Positions 45,160 to 53,950 of a stretch of DNA of 64,000 bases are shown here, piece by piece (positions within the stretch are counted from its first letter, which is position 1; every line of letters starts with the position of its first letter). This DNA is from Symbiodinium microadriaticum (Eukaryota > Sar > Dinophyceae > Suessiales > Symbiodiniaceae): positions 1 to 64,000 of the forward strand of contig LSRX01001548.1 in NCBI GenBank assembly GCA_001939145.1, given 5' to 3'. A model generated the notes under the pieces. The model had not been told where the DNA came from, made no database searches, and worked only from the letters and a program-made list of their open reading frames with translations. A program made the position numbers and the translations under genes.

Positions 45160-47353
45160 AACAACAACTACGACGACGACTACGACCACGACTACGACTA
45201 CGACCTCGACTACGACTACGACTACGACCTCGACTACGACTACGACTACGACTATGACTACGACGACGACGACGACTACTACTACTACTCCTGCTGCTGC
45301 TGCTGCTGCTGCTACTGCTATTAGCACGACGAGGATGATTAGCACTTCTTCTACTGCCTCTTTTCTTCTTCTCGTTCGGATTTCTGTCTCCCTTTAAAAG
45401 CGAGGTCGACACGTTGGAGGAGGCCATCGCCATCGAGAACGCAAACCCCTACGGGAACGCGGCTGCCATTTACACCATGTCTGGCCAGACCGCCCTCGAG
45501 ACGGAGCCTGGGATCGGGAAGGGCACAGGCTTTGCTATAGCCCAAATAGTTGCCAATATGATTCCTCAGGGTTCCTTACTACAATTATAATCGAATATAC
45601 CCCCAAGTCTTATTAAAATCATTAAGGCCCCCACATTACGCGTACATGTGCTGTGGGTGTAGCTACGGGATATGGCCAAGAAGAGCCATGAGCCGGACCT
45701 TTCGGGGATCCTCAAGTGGGGACGGCAAGCACGAGCCTACCCAAGCTGTTTCGCGGCAGTGAGAGGCGACAGGATCGGGGGACTTACTAAGTACGGTCAT
45801 GAGTACAGGTATCTTCAACTACTCTCAGTTCATTTGCAACTCTACATACTTATGTCCCCGATCCCTCTAGTCAGGAGAAGCTCAATGCTGGCATGATTGG
45901 TGTCAACATTGGCGTGCCGGTGCCGAGGGAGCCGTCGGAAGCTCAGGGCGACGCCGTTTTGGGAGATTCGTGTCGCTTTCATAATATTCGTGGGGTCTTG
46001 CAGGATGTGTTGTCAGGGCCTTAACAACTAGACTATGGCTCAGGGAAGACTCGTCAGAGTTACAGGGCGCTGCAGTGGGACGTTCTTAGGGATATTGGTG
46101 AGAGTACATTTTTTGGTTCCAGTGCAAAGCCTTGGCAGACCAACACTTCCAAAGCAGTCCTACACCTATGCTCGAGAGACCTCCTTGAACCCCCTACCAT
46201 CTGTTGGGGGCTTAGAGTTGACGGTAAACCCTCAAGCTCTTTTTCCCGAGCCCTCAAATCTGCACCCTCGACCCCAAACCCTGAAACCTCACAGAACCCT
46301 TATGAGACCAGCATAGAGTGTAAAGCTCTACAGAAACCCTTAGAGAAACCAATGAAACGCTGATAAGCCCTTAACCCTAAACCATACAGCTATACCGAAA
46401 CCCAGAACCGAACCCCCTTAAGCCCCGAATCTCTATGGTCACCCTTATCGCACCCTCATAGTAACCACTGTAGAACCCATCCAGTCTTCTTTGAAACTTT
46501 CAGTCATTAAGCCCCAAATCCCTGCAGACCCAAGCCCGAAACCAACCATAAACCCTAAACACCCTATAAACCCTAAACCACCATTCCTAAAAAATCCTCA
46601 ACCCCCTTTGAGGTTCAGCTTCGGCGGCATTGGGAACTCGAAGTTCGGCGACAGCTCCGACATCACCGGGGAGGGGGGCTTGAACTTCTGGACGCAGAAG
46701 AGCCTTGGCATGGAGGCTGGTATAAGGGCTTCGGGTTGCTTGGTTTAGAGGTTTGGAGCTTGGGTTTGGGGTTTAGGGTTCAGACGCTTGGAGTTTGGGT
46801 TCATGCAGGGTTTAGGTCTAGGGTTTTTTGAAGGTCTTCGATAGAGGTTTACGAAGTGTTGCGAGGGCGCTTCTGAAGGGTATGTGAGGGTTTTCCAACA
46901 TTTCCTCAAATTTTCGAAGGCAACAGATTCTTTCACTTCAAAAACGGCTTGGGGTTTGAGGGCTTCACGAGTTCAAGGGGGGCTCAGAACTTCGGGAAGC
47001 AGAGGGCTTTGTCTGGTCTGGGAGCTGGGGTCCAGCTTTTGGAGTTGAGGATGCAGGGCTCGGGTTAAAGGTGCAAGGTTGAGGATTGAAGCTTGGGGAT
47101 TTTGAAGGTCTTGGGGTCCAGGCCTGTGCGGTTGGCGAAAGATGCCGGCGTTTGGCTATTTTTCAGTGCCACGCTGAACAAGAATGACGATGGAAAGCCA
47201 CCACCACGTCCTCACCACCGCCGCCGCGACGACGACGACGATGTATTGCCAATATTGTTGTTCTGATTTTTCTTCTTCTTCTGGCTATCACTCCTGCTGC
47301 TGCTACAGCAACAACAACAACTACTACTACTGCTGCTGCTGCTGCTACTACTC

Positions 47354-47388
<35 letters not shown>

Positions 47389-47422
47389 GCTACTACTACT
47401 GCTACTACTACTACTGCTGCTG

Positions 47423-47454
<32 letters not shown>

Positions 47455-48133
47455 ACAACTACTACCAAGACTACGATTGCAACTACGACGACGGCGACGA
47501 CTACTGCTACTGCTGCGGCTGCTTCTGCTCGTCCTCCCAGTCCTCCTGATAGTACGACGCTGCGCGCGACGACGACGACCATGGCTGCCACTGCTGTTAC
47601 TACGCAAGGCACTGACCAGAATGTCATCATGAGAATAATCGTTTGAAAAAATATGTGATCATCGTTGTCGTCTGGTGTCTGGTAGAGCTCAGGGTCCAGA
47701 GTTTTCAAGGAGGAAAGGATCCCTAGTTTGTCTCCGGCTGTGTCTGCGTCAGCAACACCAGCAACCACGCGCATGGTTAATGCTTATTCTCGGCACGGTT
47801 TACCACTGCCGTGATGATTACAAGTGTGGTTGTTAGTATTCTCGTTTCTATGGTGTTTGATTAGTGTTGGGCCCAGGTTCTGGTTGGATGACACGAGGCA
47901 AGGGATGATTCTCACTTTTCTCTTCCGTATGCATATTCTGGGTTTTGCAGTGCTGGTTTGGGGCGAGGCAGTCGCTAAGCCGTACAAGCCTGAAGCCGGA
48001 ATCTTGAACTCCACAACCCTGCACCCCAAGCCGTTCTGAACGACCCCATAGAGCCTTCCCGAGGATCAAGATCACGTCGAAGTGGCAGCCCCCGAAAAAG
48101 CGGGATGTCATCAGCTCGAGTTTCATCTCCTGA
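30591..48133 (+). CDS. Methylmalonate-semialdehyde dehydrogenase (ALDH6 family), at least 20 small exons
   Basis: A CoA-acylating aldehyde dehydrogenase of mitochondrial valine and pyrimidine breakdown: methylmalonate semialdehyde + CoA + NAD gives propionyl-CoA + CO2 + NADH. Exons in order carry family motifs: NPATGEEIAQVP; AFPAWRDTPVR; the EHGK helix; GLETVAF; PLGVVASIVPFNFPAM; CGNCLIIKPSEK; AELLMDAGLPKGVFSIVHG; GKRSLCMGGAKNH; AFGSAGQRCMA, with the catalytic Cys at 41469-41471; EIGPV; GAKILLDGRR; KDEIFGPVLSVLE; NPYGNAAAIYT; GMIGVNIGVPVPREP; FSFGGIGNSKFGD; and the tail TSKWQPP. GQRCMA and VPVPREP single out ALDH6 among aldehyde dehydrogenases. The leader, an exon before 35825, one between 38380 and 40978, and one between 42332 and 43926 were not firmly placed. 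No stop or frameshift was seen inside the placed exons. 17.5 kb for about 500 residues is extreme. Confidence 0.9.
30871..30925 (+). CDS. ALDH6 exon: AAQAAAAAFPAWRDTPVR
   Basis: Follows ACCAG. Encodes the helix containing AFPAWRDTPVR, which is diagnostic for ALDH6. Ends phase 1 before GACGAT, a GA donor. Confidence 0.85.
31159..31187 (+). CDS. ALDH6 micro-exon: RAEVLFRFK
   Basis: 29 bases. The start completes the Ala codon left by the previous exon (GTGCGCG + CTCGC). Ends at AAG before a GC donor. Confidence 0.75.
31509..31556 (+). CDS. ALDH6 exon: ALCEANLAELTALVVK
   Basis: 48 bases between TTTCAG and a GC donor (GCCAGC). Phase 0 at both ends; matches the helix before the EHGK motif. Confidence 0.75.
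31881..31926 (+). CDS. ALDH6 exon: EHGKNSGEAEAEVLK
   Basis: Follows TTGCAG. Ends phase 1 after AAAG. The donor is GA, or GC two bases later, because GGA is repeated at the next exon start. Confidence 0.8.
32624..32685 (+). CDS. ALDH6 exon: GLETVAFATGLPDLMAGRIL
   Basis: Follows GCCAG. Encodes the conserved GLE helix; ends CTCGAG before a GC donor (GCCTAG). Confidence 0.8.
32918..32938 (+). CDS. Possible ALDH6 micro-exon: GTMSYS
   Basis: GGCACGATGTCCTACAGT would supply the short piece (family pattern VSxGxDxYSxR) missing between GLE and PLGVVASI. The splice sites do not fit the phase of the next exon, so this is only a candidate. Confidence 0.3.
33118..33226. repeat. Long imperfect inverted repeat of CGACAGCAAAA units (intronic foldback)
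   Basis: 33118-33160 (GGGGACGACAGCAAAAAACA...) is matched by its reverse complement at 33186-33226, about 41 of 43 positions alignable, with a loop of about 25 bases. Extra CGACAGCAA units lie at 33092-33108 and 33265-33278. It is a hairpin-forming satellite inside an ALDH6 intron, possibly a foldback element. Confidence 0.75.
34575..35315. repeat. AT-rich microsatellite block in ALDH6 intron
   Basis: TA, ATAC, CTATAT and finally TTTA repeats over about 740 bases. All peptide frames here are Tyr/Ile/Thr artefacts of the repeat. Confidence 0.9.
35825..35895 (+). CDS. ALDH6 exon: PLGVVASIVPFNFPAMVPLW
   Basis: Follows GACAG. Holds the NAD-binding PFNFP motif; ends phase 2 (TGGCG) before a GC donor, and the next exon's G completes Arg. 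Confidence 0.9.
37244..37301 (+). CDS. ALDH6 exon: TLPIAIGCGNCLIIKPSEK
   Basis: Follows TCCAAG. Holds the KPSE cofactor-binding motif; ends at AAG before a GC donor. Confidence 0.9.
37656..37748 (+). CDS. ALDH6 exon: VPLTLMRMAELLMDAGLPKG then VFSIVHGSQTV
   Basis: 93 bases, 31 codons, phase 0 at both ends; AG acceptor after CCG, GC donor at 37749. Confidence 0.9.
38334..38378 (+). CDS. ALDH6 exon: ALAEHPGALEDYAFEVV
   Basis: Matches the HPxI...SFVG segment after VHG. The start follows GGGAG. The end is uncertain because no donor gives the phase the next exon needs, so the segment may be slightly misread. Confidence 0.6.
38689..38732. repeat. (ACTC)n microsatellite
   Basis: About eleven tandem ACTC units, followed by TA/CA dinucleotide sequence to about 38830, in an ALDH6 intron. 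Confidence 0.9.
40979..41082 (+). CDS. ALDH6 exon: PEDIIDKTARSTGKRSLCMG then GAKNHLIAMPDCDE
   Basis: Strong match to the GKRxQxxxGAKNH block. Acceptor CATCAG; ends at GACGAG before GAGCCC, a GA donor (or GC two bases on). Confidence 0.9.
41415..41505 (+). CDS. ALDH6 exon with catalytic cysteine: AFGSAGQRCMAASVLLVVGK
   Basis: Follows AAGAG. Cys of GQRCMA at 41469-41471 is the acylation nucleophile of the family. Ends phase 1 before GCGCGT, a GC donor. Confidence 0.9.
41994..42034 (+). CDS. ALDH6 exon: DFLDKLVAKAKSLK
   Basis: Follows GGAAAG; the first two bases complete Asp. Ends at AAG before GCAGGG, a GC donor. Confidence 0.85.
42299..42331 (+). CDS. ALDH6 micro-exon: GGQKPGEIGPV
   Basis: 33 bases between GCGCAG and GCTGGG (GC donor). 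Matches the GxxxGPV segment of the family. Confidence 0.8.
43453..43530. repeat. AATAT / GACAA short tandem repeats
   Basis: TATAATATA-type repeats pass into ACAAGACAAGACAAG units inside an ALDH6 intron. Confidence 0.8.
43927..43966 (+). CDS. ALDH6 exon: HGAKILLDGRRWQ
   Basis: Follows ACCGAG; ends CAG before a GC donor. Its start phase does not join the previous exon, so one exon of roughly 25 codons is missing between them. Confidence 0.85.
44145..44195 (+). CDS. ALDH6 exon: VATRGFWFGPSVLLHQS
   Basis: 17 codons between GGCCAG and GCGCAG (GC donor); matches GNFVGPTIL of the family. Confidence 0.8.
44681..44740 (+). CDS. ALDH6 exon: LQEEPAMKDEIFGPVLSVLE
   Basis: 20 codons between CATGAG and GCGGGG (GC donor). 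EIFGPVL is a hallmark of the aldehyde dehydrogenase superfamily. Confidence 0.9.
44990..45330. repeat. Compound triplet/hexamer repeat (GAT, CTA, CTG, CGACTA)
   Basis: GATGATGATG, CTACTC, CTGCTG and a CGACTA/CGACCT hexamer array in one ALDH6 intron. It is open in several frames on both strands only because of its repetitive triplets. Confidence 0.9.
45405..45503 (+). CDS. ALDH6 exon: VDTLEEAIAIENANPYGNAA then AIYTMSGQTALET
   Basis: 33 codons; follows AAAGCGAG. The end is read as GA donor (GAGCCT), or GC two bases later, because GA is repeated at the next exon start. Confidence 0.9.
45875..45933 (+). CDS. ALDH6 exon: EKLNAGMIGVNIGVPVPREP
   Basis: Follows AGTCAG. Ends phase 2 before GTCGGA, the only clear GT donor found in this gene. 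Confidence 0.9.
46613..46712 (+). CDS. ALDH6 exon: FSFGGIGNSKFGDSSDITGE then GGLNFWTQK
   Basis: The first G completes the Pro codon. Matches the C-terminal SFGG...FWTQ block. The donor position is uncertain (46707-46715). Confidence 0.85.
47215..47570. repeat. Compound triplet repeat (CTA, CTG, CGA)
   Basis: CTACTACTA and CTGCTGCTG runs with CGACGACGA edges in the last ALDH6 intron. Poly-Val/Ala and poly-Ser open frames through it are artefacts. Confidence 0.9.
48065..48133 (+). CDS. ALDH6 last exon: IKITSKWQPPKKRDVISSSF then stop
   Basis: Matches the VTSxW tail of the family and ends at TGA 48131-48133. The acceptor is one of two AGs near 48061-48070. Confidence 0.75.
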   Translation: MKITSKWQPPKKRDVISSSFIS

Positions 48134-48838
48134 AGCTCTGAGAAGGGGCCAGGCGGCCATTTTTCAGGGGGGCTTGGGCGGCTGTCGGGTGCTTTCGATC
48201 CCGTGCCGGGGTATGGGTTTCATATATACGCACACACACCCCGCACACACGCATGCCTGTATACAATTAGGTAGGCAGGTAGACAGATAGACGGTACTGT
48301 AGTTTCTCAATGACTGAGCCAGATGACTTTTGTGCAGGCTGCACCCGAAGAGCCGAATCCCTCTTGAAGGATCAGGGGACGTAGTAAGCAGCATTGTAAG
48401 CACTTTTCTTGGTGTTGTAAGCACTCGCAAGTACAGCTACCTTACTCAGAAGTGTAGTCACAGTACTTACAATAAATATACTTTCCTTGTTTGTAAGCTC
48501 ACTTACTAAGGCGCCTGAGCCTTTTAACGGACTCCTGCGCAGGAGCTGTTTCACACTCGAAGCACCGGCTCAGTGTTGGGGCTTCAGACAAGTGCCGGTT
48601 AGAGAGAGGAAAGAAAACTTTGAGGAATATAGAACGCTGTGCAGTAAGTGCATGGCGACTCTAATAAAAGCGAGTCGGAGTATTTAGTACGAATGAATAT
48701 ACGAATGAATATTCCGTTACTGTAGCTACAATGATAAGCCCACTAACAGTACAAGTAACAGCAATAAGAATGAGAATATGAATGGCAATAACATAGCAGT
48801 ACTGATAGTAAAGCAGCAAAAGTAGCAGTAGCAGAAGC
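48134..48838. other. No recognised gene (3' flank of ALDH6)
   Basis: Short open frames only. A CA-rich stretch lies at about 48225-48255. No hairpin or domain stands out. Confidence 0.4.
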
Positions 48839-48844
48839 GGTTGC

Positions 48845-48903
<59 letters not shown>

Positions 48904-48918
48904 CAGTAGCAGTAATAC

Positions 48919-48966
<48 letters not shown>

Positions 48967-49005
48967 TAGTAGTAGTAGTAGTAGTAGCAGCAGCAGTAAT
49001 AGTAA

Positions 49006-49059
<54 letters not shown>

Positions 49060-49070
49060 TAGTAGTAGTC

Positions 49071-49137
<67 letters not shown>

Positions 49138-49148
49138 TAGTAGTAGTC

Positions 49149-49190
<42 letters not shown>

Positions 49191-49220
49191 TAGTAGTGGT
49201 AGTAGTGTAGTAGTAGTGTG

Positions 49221-49254
<34 letters not shown>

Positions 49255-49280
49255 GAGGAGGAGGAGGAGGAGGAGGAGGA
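48839..49280. repeat. Long (AGT)n triplet repeat, ending in (AGG)n
   Basis: About 400 bases of AGT units with occasional AGC, AGG and GGT variants, then an AGGAGG run to 49280. It is open on both strands in several frames as poly-Thr, poly-Tyr, poly-Ser or poly-Val; no gene is implied. Confidence 0.95.
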
Positions 49281-49336
49281 GTCCCGGCCCAACCTGTGTT
49301 TCTAATGCGGCTCCTTTCGCTTAGCTCGCCATAGCC

Positions 49337-50286
49337 GTGCGTGCAGGACTGCTTGGAGCGCCTAGGGTGCATCTCTGCTTACAGGGCCTACGGGCCGGGG
49401 GATGCCAATGCCACGCGCCAGCGCCGCCTGGCCCGGAATCGCTGCACACCTCCGATGTGGAGGAAGATGCTGAGTTGGATGGCAATGGCACTGATTCCTC
49501 CGAAGTCGATGGTGATGTCGGAGACGTCACTCCAGGCATGGGTGTCGGTAGGGCCGATGCCGAGCGCCGACAGTTTGCGGCTGGGTTTCGAACCAAAGTT
49601 CTTGTGTTGGTTCTATCTCGAGCTCTTTATCAGGGCCACCAACAGGGATCGCCACAGTGCAAGTGCCAAGCTGGCCAGCCAAAGGAGAATGCATCAGGTC
49701 TTGGCACCGGCACATATTCTGGAACTGTTGCGGCCGCAGATGCCCCAAGCCCTGTTCATCCGGCTGCAAGTGGCTTACTGGCCTGGACGCTCGGCTTTCC
49801 ACGGACATGCGACGCAATGACATTATTCGGATGTACCAGACGGGGAAACTGGAACAACCGCAGAAACACCTGGTGGTAAATGTTATTTCACGTGACGCAG
49901 TACGAACACTCTGCACAGACCTGGTCTTCCAGCTGTTCGCCTCCTCGATGGCGAAGACGGGACTGGGAGGAGAGTTGCGAAGGAACAGCCCATCGCAACT
50001 GAGTTGCTTCTTTGCGCTACTAGTTTTTATGCTTAGCGTGGCTAGAGTGCTCATGCGTGGCTTGGCCGATGCAAGAACTGCACTCACAATCTTTCTAGCA
50101 GTTGCGATTGCCATTGCCAGCATCGCTCTCCGAAGATGCTGGCCAGCAGCTGTGAGTGAAGCAAAGAGATGCTTCAGAAGACGAAAGTGTTGTCAAGTTG
50201 GCCCCAGGATCACAGGGCCGATCCTAGAAAGCATGAAGTGCACTGCATGTGTGGCACGCCGCGCTGGAAGCAGACGCCTTTTTTAG
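49337..50286 (+). CDS. Unrecognised ORF region with two hydrophobic segments
   Basis: Three + strand frames overlap. One (49337-49879) has an acidic stretch (DVEEDAELDG). One (49341-49820) has a helical run. The third, 49657-50286, is the most protein-like: near its C-terminal half it has two hydrophobic segments, LSCFFALLVFMLSVARVL and TALTIFLAVAIAIASIAL, separated by a short basic/acidic loop, then a Cys/Arg-rich tail. This suits a small two-pass membrane protein or an exon of one. It could instead be the 5' part of the LINE remnant that follows. No family was recognised and the start codon cannot be chosen. Confidence 0.3.
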
Positions 50287-50304
50287 GCCTGGCTTGCTTC
50301 TTCA

Positions 50305-53300
50305 GTGGCAGTAGGCTTACTACAGAATGCAATTGGCACATTTACCTTTGTGCACGGTGGTGGAGGTGGTGGTGCAAGGGCCACCGCCAGAAATAGCAAT
50401 GAAAAGATTGCCACGCTTGCCAATGCAGTTGGAGAGCTCGCTAGCCAAGTGCGCATGTTGCAGCAGCAGGTTAGGGGACCCACCTAGTGGCCCTTCCACG
50501 GGGGGCCGCCTAAGAAGAGAAAGAAAAAGAGGAAACAAACAACCTCTTTGCTGCAGGATCTGCTTGATGCCTTTCGCATCATTCAAGCGAGAACGAAACC
50601 GACTGAAGTTCAATCCAGAGTCTTCCTCGTGCAGCTTCTTGCAAAGCACGTGGATTCAGTGAGTCGAAGCAGCCCTGGCAGCCAGGCCCTTGACAACCGG
50701 GAACCCCGTGCTCCGCAACTGACGCCACAGCCTCCAGCAAAAGAAAGTGGAGCGACCTTTTTAAAGCCCTGAAGGCCCCAAAGCCTAACACACCGGACAT
50801 GCCAAAGGTCAAGCCCGAAATTTTCGGTTTTATGCCCAGGCATGGACGGCACCTGTTGTTGCAGCCAAGCAGGTCAAGACACACGCCTTAGGCTCTGACT
50901 TTGTAGTTGCATGCCAGGACGAGAAGGAGAAAGCCGCTGCGCAGGAGTGGATCAAGGCACGTGGTGGTTGTGCTGACAAAGTTTCCCTTGCGACTTTCCG
51001 AGGAGCCGATCACAAGGACTCTGTGTTAGTGCACGGCAAAAGCGGCCCTCACTCTGTGCAGGCCCATTTTAAAAAAATCTCACGCCGATGCGCCGTCCCT
51101 CAAAGGGTTACCGCAGCAGTTCAAGGACGACGAAAAGCCAACGCTACGTGAAGCGAGCCAAGCACGAAGCTGATGCGTGTGACCATCTCTTGTGATTTTG
51201 CTGATCAGCAGACGATGGGTAAAGTCTTGAACAAACCACATTGTTTGCCGGCAGGTCGCTTTTCCTAGCTTAAAACACTTTGTTTTGCAGACAAGAGCAG
51301 CACTCTCTTACGAAAGAGAAACTGAGAAACCACGTGTCTCATGCCTGTCAAGACAGAGCATGTTGAGCAGTTCCTTAAAACCCCCGCTCCCAACGCGGTT
51401 TTCTGTAACCTGCACAAGACAGAAAAACTCTTGTCTGGTTTGCCAGGAAAGAAGAAGAGTCCTCCTCGGACTACTGGATGCGTGTGAGCCAGCAGATGGT
51501 CTCCCAGGGCTCCACTAGCGCCTAACTGACCCTCTTGGAGAAGCATATGCACAGTCTTGGATCACCGAGCGAGGCTTCACCGACCTTACGACGCTCCGCC
51601 GACAGGGACGCAAGAACTGGTACTTCAGAGGACACGCTCGTGGAGGACCTGCTAACTTCACACACAAGCCTTTGTTTTTAAGAGCGGCATCTCCATGGGC
51701 CCTGCGACTACGTCGAAGACTTCGAAAACGCCCACTGCTGAGAAGCAAGCACGTAGTGTTTGGGGTGCCCCCGAGCCTCCCCAGCCTAAGCCCCAAAACA
51801 CTTCCGCGACTGAAGAAGCGGCGGCTAGCCCAACTGCTAACAGCAAGAACTCCTGCGCAATGGAGGTCGAAACGGACGGAAAGCAGCTTCACACGGCTCC
51901 CAACGCGCCCTTAAGGAATGCTGCCAAGAAGCCCAAGCGTAACGATGACACGCGGCTTTATCCCGATAGCCCAGGCGCTGCAAGCCAAGTCAGGCGTCAG
52001 GCATAAGGCAGACGACGTTGAGCCGAAAAGCCGACTTCGGGCCCAGCCTCGTGTCTTGGCTTCTACTGAGATGAAGAGGAACAAGCTCATGTACGATTTT
52101 GAGGAAGGCAACACGTTGGCTGAGGCGACCCTTGAGGCCGGCACGCACGCCGAAGCGCACTCACTGCAGGCAGGCACTCTGCAACGCTCGCCATTTTACT
52201 GACTTCAGCCATGACACTTGGCATGCTGCCAAAGAAGCTTTGAATCCTCCTCAACTCCGCGCGGCCTTCTCTGCTGCGGATATGAGGGCTGATTGGGACA
52301 AGCATTGGTGCTCTACTAAGGACGACAGCCACCAAGCTACCCAAGCTTGGCTTCAGGTCTGAACAACCTCGTTTTGAGCAGCCTTCTCGCAGTCACTTTG
52401 CTGAGGCCCTTTTAAGCGCGAAAGGCAGTGCAGGCTTCGATGGCTGGCTCGAGCCCGAGGCTGCCTTGTTGCAGCGCTACTTCGCTCCTCTTGTCTTGGA
52501 GACGAACTCTTTGACCTTTGGAAGGAAACGCTCAGCGTCTGCAGCTCAGCAGCAGACTCCCGCAGGACTTAGCTTTCCTCCTCTGGAGCTGGAAAGTTTT
52601 GGGGGTTCCCAAGAAGACTGGCTTTGACAGTAGACCTATTAGCGTTGGTTCTGTCCTCTTACGTGCTTGGAACAGAACGCTTCTGAAACATTGCCCCCAG
52701 TCACCCAAAGGACGATGGTATGGCCGCAAGGACTGTTCCGTTGCACATGCCGCAGCGGACTTTTTCTGTGTCGGCTTGAGGCACTTTGCTGAGCCTGACC
52801 TTAGCAAGGCCTTCGACCACCTCTGGCCACCTCTTGCCGAGGAGGCTCTCACAATTGGGCACGCTTCAACCCATGGCCAAGGCGCCCCGTCGGGCGTGGC
52901 AGGGTCCGATTTGTTCCGTCTCAGCAGGCCTCGCTGTGCCACTTTTAGGGTTATCGGCCACCTTAGGAACCTTGGTCTTTAGGGGTTGAGAAAATAGATC
53001 CTTTGCTCACAACTTGGGCATCTACGATCGCAGTGTAGGTGTTTAGACAGGGAAGCCGTGCACTCTTGCAAGCTGCCTTGCAGTACGCTTTTTGACCGAC
53101 AGGTTGGTTTTGAGATCAATGAAGATAAAACCCAAATCTATTTTGCAGGTTCACAGGAAACCATCAACTATGGAGCCCTTAGACATAACCCCGCCAGGCT
53201 GGATGCCATTGTCACTTCTCGTGACCTAACAAAAGGAAGGAAGTCGTCGACCGGCTGTGCGTGTTCAACTACGTGGTGGTGCTATGGCAGGTTCTGGTGT

Positions 53301-53950
53301 CAGCAGGTTGATAATCATCCCACCCTCGGTGTGGCGATTAGGGGGCTGTGCTCTGCCCCTACCTTTCTGCGCACCCCAAGTCTGCAACTGACCGCTGCAC
53401 TCAAGAGACATGCAGAGGTTTTACGCTTGAAAGTTTCTAGGACCACTTCCCAAGCCTTAAGGTTAAAATAAACGAAGTAGGGTTGCTTTAAGCATTCCCC
53501 GCCAAGACAATGAAAGTTCCTTCGATGAGACCTTGGAAATTAATTCCCAAGACGCTGGACAGGACTCGAGCATCCGACATGCCTTGAGACTGCGCGCTCG
53601 CCGCATCTTGCTGCACCAAGTCAACCGAACTAGGTTCGATAGCGAAGGGCTTGAGAACATTGACCTACAGTGCACTAGCCGCCAGTCCTGGTCTAAGTGG
53701 GTCAAGTCTTTGAGTCCTACCGACACTACTGCATGAAATATTTGGAAGGGCGGGGCCGTTTGGACCCCTACTCGTAGATACCTTCGCTCGAGGGCCCCGC
53801 AGCCCGATCGCACTGTCTGCCCTTGGTGTGGACATCCTCAAGTTAGTGCTCGTCACTTCTTCGTTGAGTGTGAGCATTTTCAGAAAACGCATTAGGCAGG
53901 GCGGTACTGCTCTCTTCTGGCAGCTGGCTGGGCGGTCGGCTCCCGAATTT
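50305..53950 (+). mobile_element. Degenerate LINE-type retrotransposon (ORF1-like, RT, CCHC-like end)
   Basis: Fragments in several + frames follow LINE order. An ORF1-like start (50305-50487) has a coiled-coil-like ELASQVRMLQQQV. Basic and linker pieces lie at 50500-51100, and a piece reading WYFRGHARGGPANFTHK at about 51618-51668. The RT begins at about 52430 with GSAGFDGWLEPEA, then RPISVGSVLLRAWNRTLL and LSKAFDHLW (motif A, about 52800-52820). Another frame has VGFEINEDKTQIYFAG (about 53105-53150). The C-terminal zinc-binding motif CPWCGHPQVSARHFFVEC is at 53818-53871. Many stops and frame changes show an old, dead copy. The endonuclease domain was not found in this part. Confidence 0.7.

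Noticed and set aside
48839-49280. Long poly-Thr, poly-Tyr, poly-Ser and poly-Val open frames
   Set aside because: They are readings of one AGT triplet repeat in different frames and strands; there is no start context or domain.
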